DNA of 44,370 nt from CADCVT01 sp035940955 (GTDB taxonomy: Bacteria; Actinomycetota; Thermoleophilia; Solirubrobacterales; Solirubrobacteraceae), in assembly GCA_035940955.1 (NCBI GenBank), contig DASZEJ010000112.1, positions 1-44,370 of the forward strand, read 5' to 3'. Shown here piece by piece: positions 31,539-39,455 of the stretch. How positions within the stretch are numbered: the first letter of the stretch is position 1; each line of letters begins with the position of its first letter. Below the pieces are notes generated by a model that was not told the origin of the DNA, searched no databases, and saw only the letters and a list, made by a program, of their open reading frames with translations. Both the position numbers and the translations under genes were made by a program.

Positions 31539-32918
31539 ATGCCCCGCGCGCGCACAGCGGCGACGAGGGCCGCGCTCGCGGCGGCGGGCGCCGCCGTGGC
31601 CAGGGCCGCGCTCCGAGCGGCGCGCGTCGCGGTGGCCAGGGCCGCCCCCGGCGCCGCCGTCGCACTCGCTGCCGCCGCCCTCCTTCCCGCCACCGCCGCG
31701 GCCGCTCCGCCGCCCAACGACGCCTTCAGCGCCCCCGCCCAGTTCGAGGGCTACTCGACCCGCAACGGCTTCCCGATCGAGCGCCAGGCGGTCGCCGAGC
31801 TGGCCGAGGCGACGCCGGACGCGGTCCCGCGCTGCCTCGGCGACTCCTCGATGGCCCGGACCGTCTGGTTCGCCGTCCCGGCGGGGCCGAACGCCCGCGA
31901 GCTGACCTTCGAGGCGGTCGGCCGGACCACCGACCCGCTCGACCTCGCCGCGTTCGTCCAGGACCCCGCGCCCGGGCCGCCCACCCGGCCCAACGCGTGC
32001 GCCGGCGCCGGGGCCGGCGGCGACGACGCCACCGAGGACCGCACGACCGCGCTGCGCCTGCGCGTGCCCGCGTTCCACCCGGTCCTGCTGCAGGTCGGCC
32101 GCCGCGGCCTCGCCGGCGCGCCCGACGACGAGCGCGCGCACGTGACCGTCGAGGACATCCCGCTGCCGCCGCTCGGCGCGCCGGCCGGCGACCGCGCCAC
32201 CCCCACGACGCCGCGGATCGGCCGCAGCGGGCAGTCGACGGTGGCGCTCGGCGGCGCCACGACGACGCCGGAGGACCCGGCGGTGCCGTCGTGCCCGACG
32301 GTCGCCGGCGTCTGGCGCCGGATCGTGGCGCCGAAGCCCGGCGCCTGGACCGTCACGGCCGTCGGCGACCACGCCTCGGCGCTCACCGTCTTCGCCGGCT
32401 CGGCGCCCCGCGCCTCCGCGCTCGCCGGCTGCGTCGACCGCGACGGCCCCGGCCCGCTCGTCCTCCCGTTCGCGCGGCGCACGCGCGCGACGCTGTGGGT
32501 CCGCGTCGGCACCGACCGCCCCGGCCCCGAGTCGGAGGCGCTCGTGACCTTCCGCCCGCGCCTGGCGTCCGACGTCGAGTCCGGCGGGGGCTGCCTGGCC
32601 TCCGAGCGCCCGCGCGTGTCCGGCGGCCCGGCGCGCGCCTCGCGCCGCGTCCGCGACTACCGCCGCACGCGCGCCTTCGAGCTGTCGCTGCGCGCGGCCC
32701 GCGGCCCGGTCTGCAACGCCGCGATCGAGCTCGTCGGCCCCCGCCGCGTCGTCTACGCCCGCGGCGGCGCGCCCGCGCTCCGCGGGTCCGCCGAGCGCGT
32801 GGTCCTGCGGCGCATCCGCCCGCTGCGCCGCGGCCTGTACCGGCTGCGGATCGAGGCCAACGGCCTGGGCGGCGTGCGCCGCCGCGTCCCGTCCACCGTC
32901 CTGTTCCGCCTGAAGTGA
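31539..32918 (+). CDS. Secreted protein of unknown function
   Basis: A 459-residue exported protein. The N-terminus is Ala/Arg-rich and ends in AAVALAAAALLPATAAAAPP, a clear signal peptide end. From ATG 31539 the signal would be about 57 residues; a GTG at 31632 would give a normal 25-residue one, so the start is open. The mature part begins PPNDAFSAPAQFEG and has mostly beta structure with VWFAVPAGPNARELTFEAVG, as in secreted proteins with jelly-roll or CUB-like adhesion folds. The C-terminus is Arg-rich (RRIRPLRRGLYRLRI). Four to six cysteines are spread through it. It precedes the PhoD gene by a 4-base overlap, so the two may be co-expressed. Confidence 0.72.
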   Translation: MPRARTAATRAALAAAGAAVARAALRAARVAVARAAPGAAVALAAAALLPATAAAAPPPNDAFSAPAQFEGYSTRNGFPIERQAVAELAEATPDAVPRCLGDSSMARTVWFAVPAGPNARELTFEAVGRTTDPLDLAAFVQDPAPGPPTRPNACAGAGAGGDDATEDRTTALRLRVPAFHPVLLQVGRRGLAGAPDDERAHVTVEDIPLPPLGAPAGDRATPTTPRIGRSGQSTVALGGATTTPEDPAVPSCPTVAGVWRRIVAPKPGAWTVTAVGDHASALTVFAGSAPRASALAGCVDRDGPGPLVLPFARRTRATLWVRVGTDRPGPESEALVTFRPRLASDVESGGGCLASERPRVSGGPARASRRVRDYRRTRAFELSLRAARGPVCNAAIELVGPRRVVYARGGAPALRGSAERVVLRRIRPLRRGLYRLRIEANGLGGVRRRVPSTVLFRLK

Positions 32919-34396
32919 GCGCCCGCAGGCCGCACCTCACCCGCCGCGAGCTGGTCGCGTCCGCCACCGCCGCGGGCGCCCTCGCCGCCGTCCCGCCCGC
33001 CTGGGGACGCAAGCTCCTCAGCCGCCGGCCGCGCGTCGGGCCGGGGACGTTCGACTTCGGCGTCGCCAGCGGCGAGCCGACGGCGACCGCCGTGACGTTC
33101 TGGTCGAAGCTCGAGACCCTCCGCCCGCGCTCGGGCGCCCGGCTCGTCGTCGCCCGCGACCAGGGCCTGCGGCGCGTCGTCGCGACCGCGATCGTCCCGA
33201 CCGGCGCGGGCGTCAACGGCGCGCTGAAGGCGCGCATCGGCAACCTGAAGCCGGGGACCGAGTACTTCTACGTCTGGGAGTCCGGCACCGAGGTCTCGGA
33301 GATCGGCCGCACCCGCACGGCGCCCGACCCGCGCGCCGCCGAGCCCCTGCGGCTCGCCTACTCCTCCTGCCAGCACTGGCCGAGCGGCTTCTACGGCGCC
33401 CACCAGCACGCGGCGGGCCTGAGCGACGTCGACCTCTACCTCTTCCTCGGCGACTACGTCTACGAGCGCGCGGGCGCGGACGTCCGGCGCGACCCGATCG
33501 ACGCCGTCGACCTGCGCTCCTACCGGCAGAAGTACGGCCTGTACCGCAGCGACCCGGGCCTGCGCGAGCTGCACCGCCTGCATCCCACGGCGCACGTGTG
33601 GGACGACCACGAGGTCGTCAACAACTACACCGACAACAACCCGCCCACGGCGCTCGCGCAGCGGATGGCCGCCTACCGCGCGGCGTTCGAGTGGCTGCCG
33701 CGGATGACGTTCCCCCGCGAGCGCCACCGCATCTACAAGAAGCTCGAGCTGGGCGCGCTGGCCGACGTCTTCCTGCTCGACGAGCGCCAGTACCGCACCG
33801 GCCGCAACGACGGCCTGCCGCGCAGCATGCTGGGCCCCGGCCAGCTCGAGTGGCTGCTGGCCGAGCTGCGCGCGTCGCGGGCGACGTGGAAGATCGTCGC
33901 CAACCAGGTCGTGATGGCCGCGCGGCAGGAGGGCGAGGAGCGCGCGAGCGGCGACAGCTGGGACGGCTACCCGGAGGACCGCGCCCGGCTGCTCGCGACG
34001 ATCGAGCGGGAGGGGATCGACAACGTCGTGCTGCTCACCGGCGACGCGCACGTGTTCATGACGAACCTGCTGGCCAGCGACTTCGAGGCGCTCGCGGCGG
34101 CGCCGAGCCGCAAGCCGGCGGCGGTCGAGTACGTGGGCGGGTCGGTGTCGTCGCCCGGGCCGAACCTGCCGGAGACGGAGGTTCGCGACCGCGCGCCGTG
34201 GGTGCAGCAGTACGACGGCGGGCGCAACGGCTACGCGCAGTTCGACGTCGCGCCCGACCGGCTGGACATGGTCTACCTGAGCGTCCCCGTCTTCAGCGCG
34301 GACCCGGCCGCGACGATCTTCGAGCGGTTCGTGCAGCCCGCCGGGGAGAACCGCGTGCAGCGCACCTCGGGCGCCGCCGCCCGGCGCCGCGTCTAG
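32915..34396 (+). CDS. PhoD-like alkaline phosphatase, Tat-exported
   Basis: A 493-residue phosphodiesterase/alkaline phosphatase of the PhoD family. The N-terminus has a twin-arginine motif (LTRRELVASATAAGALAAVP), so it is exported folded. A PhoD_N domain follows (FDFGVASGEPTATAVTFWSK), then the metallophosphatase core: LFLGDYVYE, HVWDDHEVVNNYTDNNPPTA and LLTGDAHVFMTNLL, supplying the expected metal ligands. PhoD enzymes use Fe and Ca and cleave phosphodiesters such as teichoic acids. This fits a neighbourhood with polyol-phosphate polymer genes. The start is GTG 32915, overlapping the previous gene by four bases. Confidence 0.9.
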   Translation: MSARRPHLTRRELVASATAAGALAAVPPAWGRKLLSRRPRVGPGTFDFGVASGEPTATAVTFWSKLETLRPRSGARLVVARDQGLRRVVATAIVPTGAGVNGALKARIGNLKPGTEYFYVWESGTEVSEIGRTRTAPDPRAAEPLRLAYSSCQHWPSGFYGAHQHAAGLSDVDLYLFLGDYVYERAGADVRRDPIDAVDLRSYRQKYGLYRSDPGLRELHRLHPTAHVWDDHEVVNNYTDNNPPTALAQRMAAYRAAFEWLPRMTFPRERHRIYKKLELGALADVFLLDERQYRTGRNDGLPRSMLGPGQLEWLLAELRASRATWKIVANQVVMAARQEGEERASGDSWDGYPEDRARLLATIEREGIDNVVLLTGDAHVFMTNLLASDFEALAAAPSRKPAAVEYVGGSVSSPGPNLPETEVRDRAPWVQQYDGGRNGYAQFDVAPDRLDMVYLSVPVFSADPAATIFERFVQPAGENRVQRTSGAAARRRV

Positions 34397-34399
34397 AGT
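34394..34399 (+). promoter_or_regulatory. Possible -10 box (TAGAGT) before second GT-C-like gene
   Basis: TAGAGT ends eight bases before ATG 34408; its first bases overlap the PhoD stop. The hexamer is the same as the one before the zinc-ribbon gene (15190), with nearly the same spacing. Confidence 0.45.
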
Positions 34400-34407
34400 C
34401 AGCCGCC

Positions 34408-35850
34408 ATGCTGCGCCGCGCGCTGCCCGCGGCCGCGTGGATCGTGGGCGTCGCCGCGATCCTGCGCGCGGTCTTCGGCCCCTGGTACCTCAACTACGAC
34501 GCGCGCTACGCGATCCTGTGGGCGCGCGACGCGTGGACCGGCCACCTGCCGGAGTACGAGGCCGACTTCGCGCCGACGCCGAAGCCGCTGCAGTCGCTGG
34601 TCGGGTCGGTCGGGCTGCCGTTCGGCGACGCGGCCGACGACGTGATGACGTGGGTCGTGCTGCTCTCGCTCGGGGCGCTGACGTACCTGGTGTTCCGGCT
34701 CGGCGCGCGGCTGTTCGGGACGCCCTGGGTCGGCGCGGTGGCGGCGCTCGTCGTCGTCACGCGGCCGGTGATCCTGCGCGACACGCTGCTCGCCTACCAG
34801 GACGTCCCGTTCGCGGCGCTGATCGTCGGGGCCGTGCTGCTGGAGGCCGCGCGCCCGCGCCGCGGCGCGCCGGTCCTCGGCGTGCTGGCGGTGGCCGGGC
34901 TGCTGCGGCCGGAGGCGTGGGTGCTCGCGGGGCTGTACTGGCTGTACCTCTGGCCGGGGCTGTCCGCCCGCCGCCGCGCGGTCCTCGCCGTGCTCGTCGC
35001 CGCGGCCCCCGTGGTGTGGGCGCTCACCGACCTGGTGGTCACCGGGGACCCGCTGCACTCGCTGCACGGGACCGCCGAGCTGGCGGAGGAGAACGAGCGG
35101 CGGCGGTCGCTGTCGCAGGTGCCGCGCTGGGGTGCGCAGTACCTCGGCTACACGCTGCGCGAGCCGCTGATCGTCGGCGTCCCGGTCGGGCTGCTGTTCG
35201 CGTGGCTGTACCGGCGCGACCGGCGGTCGGCGCTGCCGCTCGCGGTCGCGGCGGCGATGCTCGCCGTGTTCGCGATCGGGCCGCTCTTCGGGCTGCCGCT
35301 GATCGGGCGGTACGTGCGCACGCCCGCGATCCTGCTCGCGCTGTTCTACGGGCTCGCGGTGGCCGGGTGGGTGCTGCTCGCGCGGGGGAGCGGCGCGCGC
35401 CGCATCTGGGTGGCCGTCGGTGTCGTCTGCGCGCTGCTCTCGGTCGCGTTCGTCCCGTGGAAGCAGTGGGACATGCTGCGCGGGCTCGACCGGCGGTTCG
35501 AGCTCGACGGCCGCCTCTACGCCGACCTGCGCGACGTGGGGGACGCCGCGGTCGTGCGGCGCGCCTTCGACGCGTGCGGCGGGCTGTCGACGGCCGAGCA
35601 CCGGCCGATCCCCTACGTGCGCTGGTGGCTCGACGGCGACCCGGGGACGGTCGGCACGATCCGCAAGCGGGCGAGCCCGCTCGGCGAGCTGCTGCTCGTG
35701 CCCCGGCGCGTCCCGAACGTCAGGCGCTTCTACCGCGAGAACTTCCCGCGGCGGACGGGGCGGCGTCCGGCGGGGTGGCGGACGCTGTACTCGAACGGGT
35801 CGTGGCGGGTGTACGCCGCGCCGGGGTGCGCAGCAGCAGCGCGAGGCTGA
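34408..35850 (+). CDS. GT-C-like integral membrane protein, paralogue of 23989-25491
   Basis: A 480-residue membrane protein with about nine to ten helices and a C-terminal outer domain. It shares YLNYDARYAILWARDAWTG, ARPRRGAPVLGVLAVAGLL then RPEAW, DLVVTGDPLHSLHG and, in the outer domain, CGGLSTAEHRPIPYVRWWLD with the protein at 23989. The acidic first outer loop fits a GT-C glycosyltransferase. The shared cysteine, histidine and RW residues in the outer domain suggest a conserved acceptor or structural site. The last 131 bases overlap the convergent MFS gene. Function is inferred only from topology and the glycan context. Confidence 0.75.
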   Translation: MLRRALPAAAWIVGVAAILRAVFGPWYLNYDARYAILWARDAWTGHLPEYEADFAPTPKPLQSLVGSVGLPFGDAADDVMTWVVLLSLGALTYLVFRLGARLFGTPWVGAVAALVVVTRPVILRDTLLAYQDVPFAALIVGAVLLEAARPRRGAPVLGVLAVAGLLRPEAWVLAGLYWLYLWPGLSARRRAVLAVLVAAAPVVWALTDLVVTGDPLHSLHGTAELAEENERRRSLSQVPRWGAQYLGYTLREPLIVGVPVGLLFAWLYRRDRRSALPLAVAAAMLAVFAIGPLFGLPLIGRYVRTPAILLALFYGLAVAGWVLLARGSGARRIWVAVGVVCALLSVAFVPWKQWDMLRGLDRRFELDGRLYADLRDVGDAAVVRRAFDACGGLSTAEHRPIPYVRWWLDGDPGTVGTIRKRASPLGELLLVPRRVPNVRRFYRENFPRRTGRRPAGWRTLYSNGSWRVYAAPGCAAAARG

Positions 35851-36943
35851 GCGCGGCGAGCACCGCCACGACGGCGAACGCGAACGCGTCGGAGGTGGCC
35901 TCGGCGGTCGCCGAGCCGCCGGCGTTGCCCGCGACCTGCCCGCCAGCCCAGGCGAGGTTCACGATCCCGAAGGCGAGGCCCTGCGCGACGCCGGCTGCGT
36001 CGGCGCCCTCGGAGATCATCGCCATCGCGGGCGCCCAGATGATCCCGGCGGCGGCGAGGGCGACGACGACCGCGACGGCCAGCAGCCACGCCCGCTGCTC
36101 GGCCAGCGGGAGGACGACGCAGCCGGCGAGCATGGCGGCGACGCCGGCGCGCATCGGCAGGACGGTGCCGCGGCGGTCGGCGAGGCGCCCCACGATCGGG
36201 CTGACGACCGCCTCGGCCGCGGCGGCAGTGAGGAACACGGCGGCGACGCCGGCGGCGCCGACGCCGAGGTGGTTCAGCCGCAGCGACGTCAGCACGTTCA
36301 CGGTGCCGAAGAACACCGCGGGGAGCGTCGTCAGCCAGGCGCCCATCCGCACGCGCCGCTCGGCGAGCGCGCCGCGCAGCCCGGCAGCGGGCTCGGTGGT
36401 CGGCGGCGGGGGCGTCGCGAGGACGCCCGCGGCGAGCACGGCGGCGATCACGGCGACGGCTGAGAAGACGAAGGCGGGGCTGGAGGCCTCCGCGACGGCG
36501 CCGAGGACCGGCCCGCCGAACGCGCCCGCGATGGCGAACCCGAGCGCGGTGCCGATGACGGCGCCGCGCCGCTCGCGCGGGGCCACGCCCAGCAGCCACG
36601 CCATCCCCGCCGCCCACGACGCCGCCCCGCCGACGCCCTGCACGAACCGGGCGCCGACGAGCAGCTCGTACCGCTCCGCGAAGCCGAACGCGACGCACGC
36701 GCCGGCGAGCAGCGCGAGGCCGTAGAGCACGGTCGTGCGCGGCCCGATCCGCGACGCGATCCAGCCGGCGGGCAGCGCGGCGATCAGCGTCCCGGCCGCG
36801 TAGGCGCCCGCGAGCACCCCGGCCTCGCCCTTCGTGAGATCGAGCTCGTCGCTGTAGTGTGGGAGGAGCGGGGTGATCGCCGAGAAGAACGCGACGTCCA
36901 CGAGGACGATCGCGCTGACCAGGACGAGCAGGCGGCGGAGCAT
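35720..36943 (-). CDS. Major facilitator superfamily transporter
   Basis: A 407-residue MFS protein with 12 predicted helices. It begins LLVLVSAIVLVDVAFFSAIT, and GVLAGAYAAGTLIAALPAGW then IASRIGPRTTVLYG matches the MFS loop 2-3 signature (GxxxDrxGrr-like). The second half starts near VNVLTSLRLNHLGVGAAGVA and repeats the pattern as IVGRLADRRGTVLP. The last ~40 residues are a Ser/Thr/Ala-rich tail that overlaps the convergent gene. The start is ATG 36943 with GGGGG upstream, 11 bases after the ABC ATPase stop, so it closes the minus-strand operon. It may export or import a precursor; the substrate is unknown. Confidence 0.87.
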   Translation of the reverse strand: MLRRLLVLVSAIVLVDVAFFSAITPLLPHYSDELDLTKGEAGVLAGAYAAGTLIAALPAGWIASRIGPRTTVLYGLALLAGACVAFGFAERYELLVGARFVQGVGGAASWAAGMAWLLGVAPRERRGAVIGTALGFAIAGAFGGPVLGAVAEASSPAFVFSAVAVIAAVLAAGVLATPPPPTTEPAAGLRGALAERRVRMGAWLTTLPAVFFGTVNVLTSLRLNHLGVGAAGVAAVFLTAAAAEAVVSPIVGRLADRRGTVLPMRAGVAAMLAGCVVLPLAEQRAWLLAVAVVVALAAAGIIWAPAMAMISEGADAAGVAQGLAFGIVNLAWAGGQVAGNAGGSATAEATSDAFAFAVVAVLAALSLALLLRTPARRTPATTRSSTASATPPDAAPSAAGSSRGRSA

Positions 36944-36954
36944 CAAGCCGCCCC

Positions 36955-37740
36955 CTACACGTCCTCCATCGTCACCGCGTCCTCGCCCACCTCGAGGAAC
37001 TCGGTGTACGCGTCGATCACCGCCTCCGGCTCGTCCCACATGCGCAGCTCGCCCTCGTGCATCCAGATTACGTGGTCGCAGAGGTCCTTGATGCTCTGCA
37101 GGGCGTGGCTGACCAGGACGACCGTCCGGTCCTCCTCGCACAGCTTGCGCATCCGGCGGAACGACTTGCGCTTGAAGCGGGCGTCGCCGACCGACAGCGC
37201 CTCGTCGATCAGCAGGATGTCGGGGTCCATGTTCACCGCCACGCTGAACGCCAGGCGGCCGTACATGCCCGACGAGTACATCCGCATCGGCAGGTCCATG
37301 AACTTCTGCAGCTCGGCGAACCGGACGATGTCGTCGTACTTCGCCGCCAGCTCCTCGCGGCTCCAGCCCGCCGCGAGCCCGCCCAGCACCACGTTCTCCC
37401 GCCCCGTCAGCTTGCGGTTGAAGCCCACGCCCAGAGCCAAGAGCGTGCTCACCCGCCCATGGACCTCGACCCGCCCCGACGTCGGCGGCAGGATCCCCGC
37501 GATCGACCGCACCAGCGTCGACTTCCCCGCCCCGTTGGCGCCGACGACCCCCAGCACCGACCCGCGCGGCACCGAGAACGAGACGTCCTTGACCGCCTCG
37601 ATCTCGTGGACGTAGCGCTCGCGCCGCCCCGCCCGCACGAGCATCGACCGCAGCGTCGGCCGGCGCTCGATCGACGTCCGGTACGTGACCGACAGGTCCT
37701 GCACGCTGATCGCGGGCGGCGCGTCAGAGCCGAACGGCAA
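36955..37740 (-). CDS. ABC exporter ATPase, TagH/Wzt-like
   Basis: A 261-residue ATPase of an ABC-2 type polysaccharide/teichoic acid exporter. Walker A is GANGAGKST (67-75), the signature is the degenerate YSSGMYGRL (155-163) typical of TagH/Wzt proteins, and Walker B is ILLIDEALSVGD (175-186). The N-terminal YVHEIEAVKDVSFSVPRG and GFNRKLTGRENVVLGG are also characteristic. There is no C-terminal Wzt carbohydrate-binding domain, so it is of the short TagH/RfbB-like kind. The start is TTG 37740, inside the permease gene by 17 bases. It powers the permease next to it. Confidence 0.93.
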   Translation of the reverse strand: MPFGSDAPPAISVQDLSVTYRTSIERRPTLRSMLVRAGRRERYVHEIEAVKDVSFSVPRGSVLGVVGANGAGKSTLVRSIAGILPPTSGRVEVHGRVSTLLALGVGFNRKLTGRENVVLGGLAAGWSREELAAKYDDIVRFAELQKFMDLPMRMYSSGMYGRLAFSVAVNMDPDILLIDEALSVGDARFKRKSFRRMRKLCEEDRTVVLVSHALQSIKDLCDHVIWMHEGELRMWDEPEAVIDAYTEFLEVGEDAVTMEDV

Positions 37741-38596
37741 ATTCCCGCTCCCGGGAGACGAAGAACACCGCGGCGACGAGGAACACCCCGACCGCCCACG
37801 CGACCGCCAGCAGCATGTCGTCCAGCGGCGGCGTCGACCCCCGGTCGATCACCGCGCTCCACGACGTGATGATCGGCGCCAGCGGGTTGACCGACAGCAT
37901 CCAGTCGTAGCGGTCCGGCACCTCCCGCGCGTAGTAGAGGATCGGCGTCGCGTACAGCCACACCCGCGTCGCGTACGGCAGGAAGTTCTTGATGTCGCGG
38001 AAGTAGACCTGGCCGGCCGCGACGAGCATCGTCATCCCCGACGCGAAGACGACGAGGATCAGCATGATCGGGATCAGCCACAGCAGCTCGAGGCCCACCG
38101 GCAGCCCGGTCAGCAGGTGCACCGGGACGTAGATCAGGAACGTCGGGACGAACCGCATGAACGCGGTCACCACCGACGAGATCGGCAGCAGCGCCCGCGG
38201 GAACGCGGTGTTGAGGATCAGCCGCCCGCCCGACACGACCGACCGCACGCCCTGCTGCAGCGACTGCTGCACGAAGTAGTAGGCGAACAGCCCCGCCATC
38301 AGGTGGGCGAAGAACTCGTCCCCGCGCGAGCCGCTGCGCAGGATGTCGACCAGCACGAAGTACACGCCCGCCAGCAGGATCGGGTTGATGACCAGCCAGA
38401 GCTGCCCGAACACCGTGTTGAAGTGCTGGGCGCGGAGGTTCGTCCGGGCCAGCTCGACCGCGAACTCGCGCCGGCGCCACAGCTCGCGCACGTACGACCC
38501 GATCGGCGGCAGGCCGACCTTGTGCGGCTCGTAGACGTGGTGCTGGGAGGTGAACTCGTCTTCGAGCCGGTGGCGATGTGGTGCGTCGGTGGTCAC
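37724..38596 (-). CDS. ABC exporter permease, TagG/Wzm-like
   Basis: A 290-residue ABC-2 permease with six helices. FAVELARTNLRAQHFNTVFG then QLWLVINPILLAGVYFVLVD, and LFAYYFVQQSLQQGVRSVVS, are the classic start of Wzm/TagG permeases. YFRDIKNFLPYATRVWLYAT then PILY is the conserved segment near the C-terminus, followed by LSVNPLAPIITSWSAVIDRG. These proteins export lipid-linked polymers such as teichoic acids or O-antigens. GTG 38596 lies one base after the preceding stop. With the ATPase gene it forms the export module of the operon. Confidence 0.93.
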   Translation of the reverse strand: MTTDAPHRHRLEDEFTSQHHVYEPHKVGLPPIGSYVRELWRRREFAVELARTNLRAQHFNTVFGQLWLVINPILLAGVYFVLVDILRSGSRGDEFFAHLMAGLFAYYFVQQSLQQGVRSVVSGGRLILNTAFPRALLPISSVVTAFMRFVPTFLIYVPVHLLTGLPVGLELLWLIPIMLILVVFASGMTMLVAAGQVYFRDIKNFLPYATRVWLYATPILYYAREVPDRYDWMLSVNPLAPIITSWSAVIDRGSTPPLDDMLLAVAWAVGVFLVAAVFFVSREREFAVRL

Positions 38597-38597
38597 G

Positions 38598-39455
38598 TCA
38601 GATCACGGGGGGCCGGCCGGCGCGGGTCATGCGCCACAGGGTCCCGGCACGCAGGCGGCGGCGGGGGCCGCACGGGGTGCGCAGACCGTCACGGTAGCCG
38701 CGCAGCAGCGCGTGGCGCTCCCTCGCCGAGCCCAGCCGCGGCCAGGCGCGCGCGAGGAACGTCGCCGCGTACAGCGCGCCGAGCGGCAGCGGCAGGTACC
38801 GGCGCGCCAGCCAGACCCGGTTGCGGGCGCCGTAGTACGTCGAGTAGGCGTGGCGGGTGGGCTCGAGCGGAGGGGAGGGATGGAGGACCGTCAGGTCCCC
38901 GGCGTACTCCACGCGCAGCCCGAGGTCCATCACGCGCCAGGCCAGGTCGACGCCCTCGTGGACGAACCGGAACTCGGCCGGCCAGCCGCCGGCGCGCTCG
39001 AACACCGCGCGCGGCATCGCGACCGCGCCCTCCCACACGGCCGTCACCTCGCCGCTGCGCTCGGGCGCGCCGGCCCCGAGCCGCGGCGACCAGTCCGACG
39101 ACCGCCGCCCGCCGCCGCGCGGCTCGACGCGCAGCTGGACCAGGCCGACCCGGCCGTCGAACCGCCGCTCCAGCCGCGCCAGCGCGTCGTCGTCGACCAG
39201 CTCGGCGTCGTCGTCGAGGAAGAACAGCAGCTCGCCCTCCACCGCCGGCACGCCCGCGTTGCGGCCCGCGGGGATGCCCTCGTCGCGCTCGACGTGCACC
39301 CCGCGAACGCCGTCCGGCAGCCCGGACGGCCGCCAGCCGTTCCCGACGACGGCCACGTCGACGTCGACCCCCCGCTGGCGCAGCAGCGACCGGACGGCGA
39401 GGTCGAGCACCTCCGGGCGGTCGCCGCGCGTGAGGACGACGCAGCCCCACCTCAT
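38598..39455 (-). CDS. Glycosyltransferase family 2
   Basis: A 285-residue GT2 glycosyltransferase. It begins MRWGCVVLTRGDRPEVLDLA, has RDEGIPAGRNAGVPAVEGEL then LFFLDDDAELV with the DDD metal-binding motif, and WEGAVAMPRAVFERAGGWPA followed by the acidic EFRFVHEGVDLAWRVMDLGL, the rhamnosyl/galactosyl-type acceptor region. A C-terminal stretch (LPLGALYAATFLARAWPRLG) may touch the membrane. ATG 39455 overlaps the CDP-alcohol phosphotransferase stop by four bases. It probably decorates or extends the lipid-linked product made by the upstream enzymes, before export by the ABC pair. Confidence 0.9.
   Translation of the reverse strand: MRWGCVVLTRGDRPEVLDLAVRSLLRQRGVDVDVAVVGNGWRPSGLPDGVRGVHVERDEGIPAGRNAGVPAVEGELLFFLDDDAELVDDDALARLERRFDGRVGLVQLRVEPRGGGRRSSDWSPRLGAGAPERSGEVTAVWEGAVAMPRAVFERAGGWPAEFRFVHEGVDLAWRVMDLGLRVEYAGDLTVLHPSPPLEPTRHAYSTYYGARNRVWLARRYLPLPLGALYAATFLARAWPRLGSARERHALLRGYRDGLRTPCGPRRRLRAGTLWRMTRAGRPPVI

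Noticed and set aside
31100..32914. Upstream extension of the PhoD reading frame
   Set aside because: The residues before GTG 32915 are Arg/Pro/Gly-rich out-of-frame sequence of the secreted protein; PhoD homology and the Tat signal start only after it.
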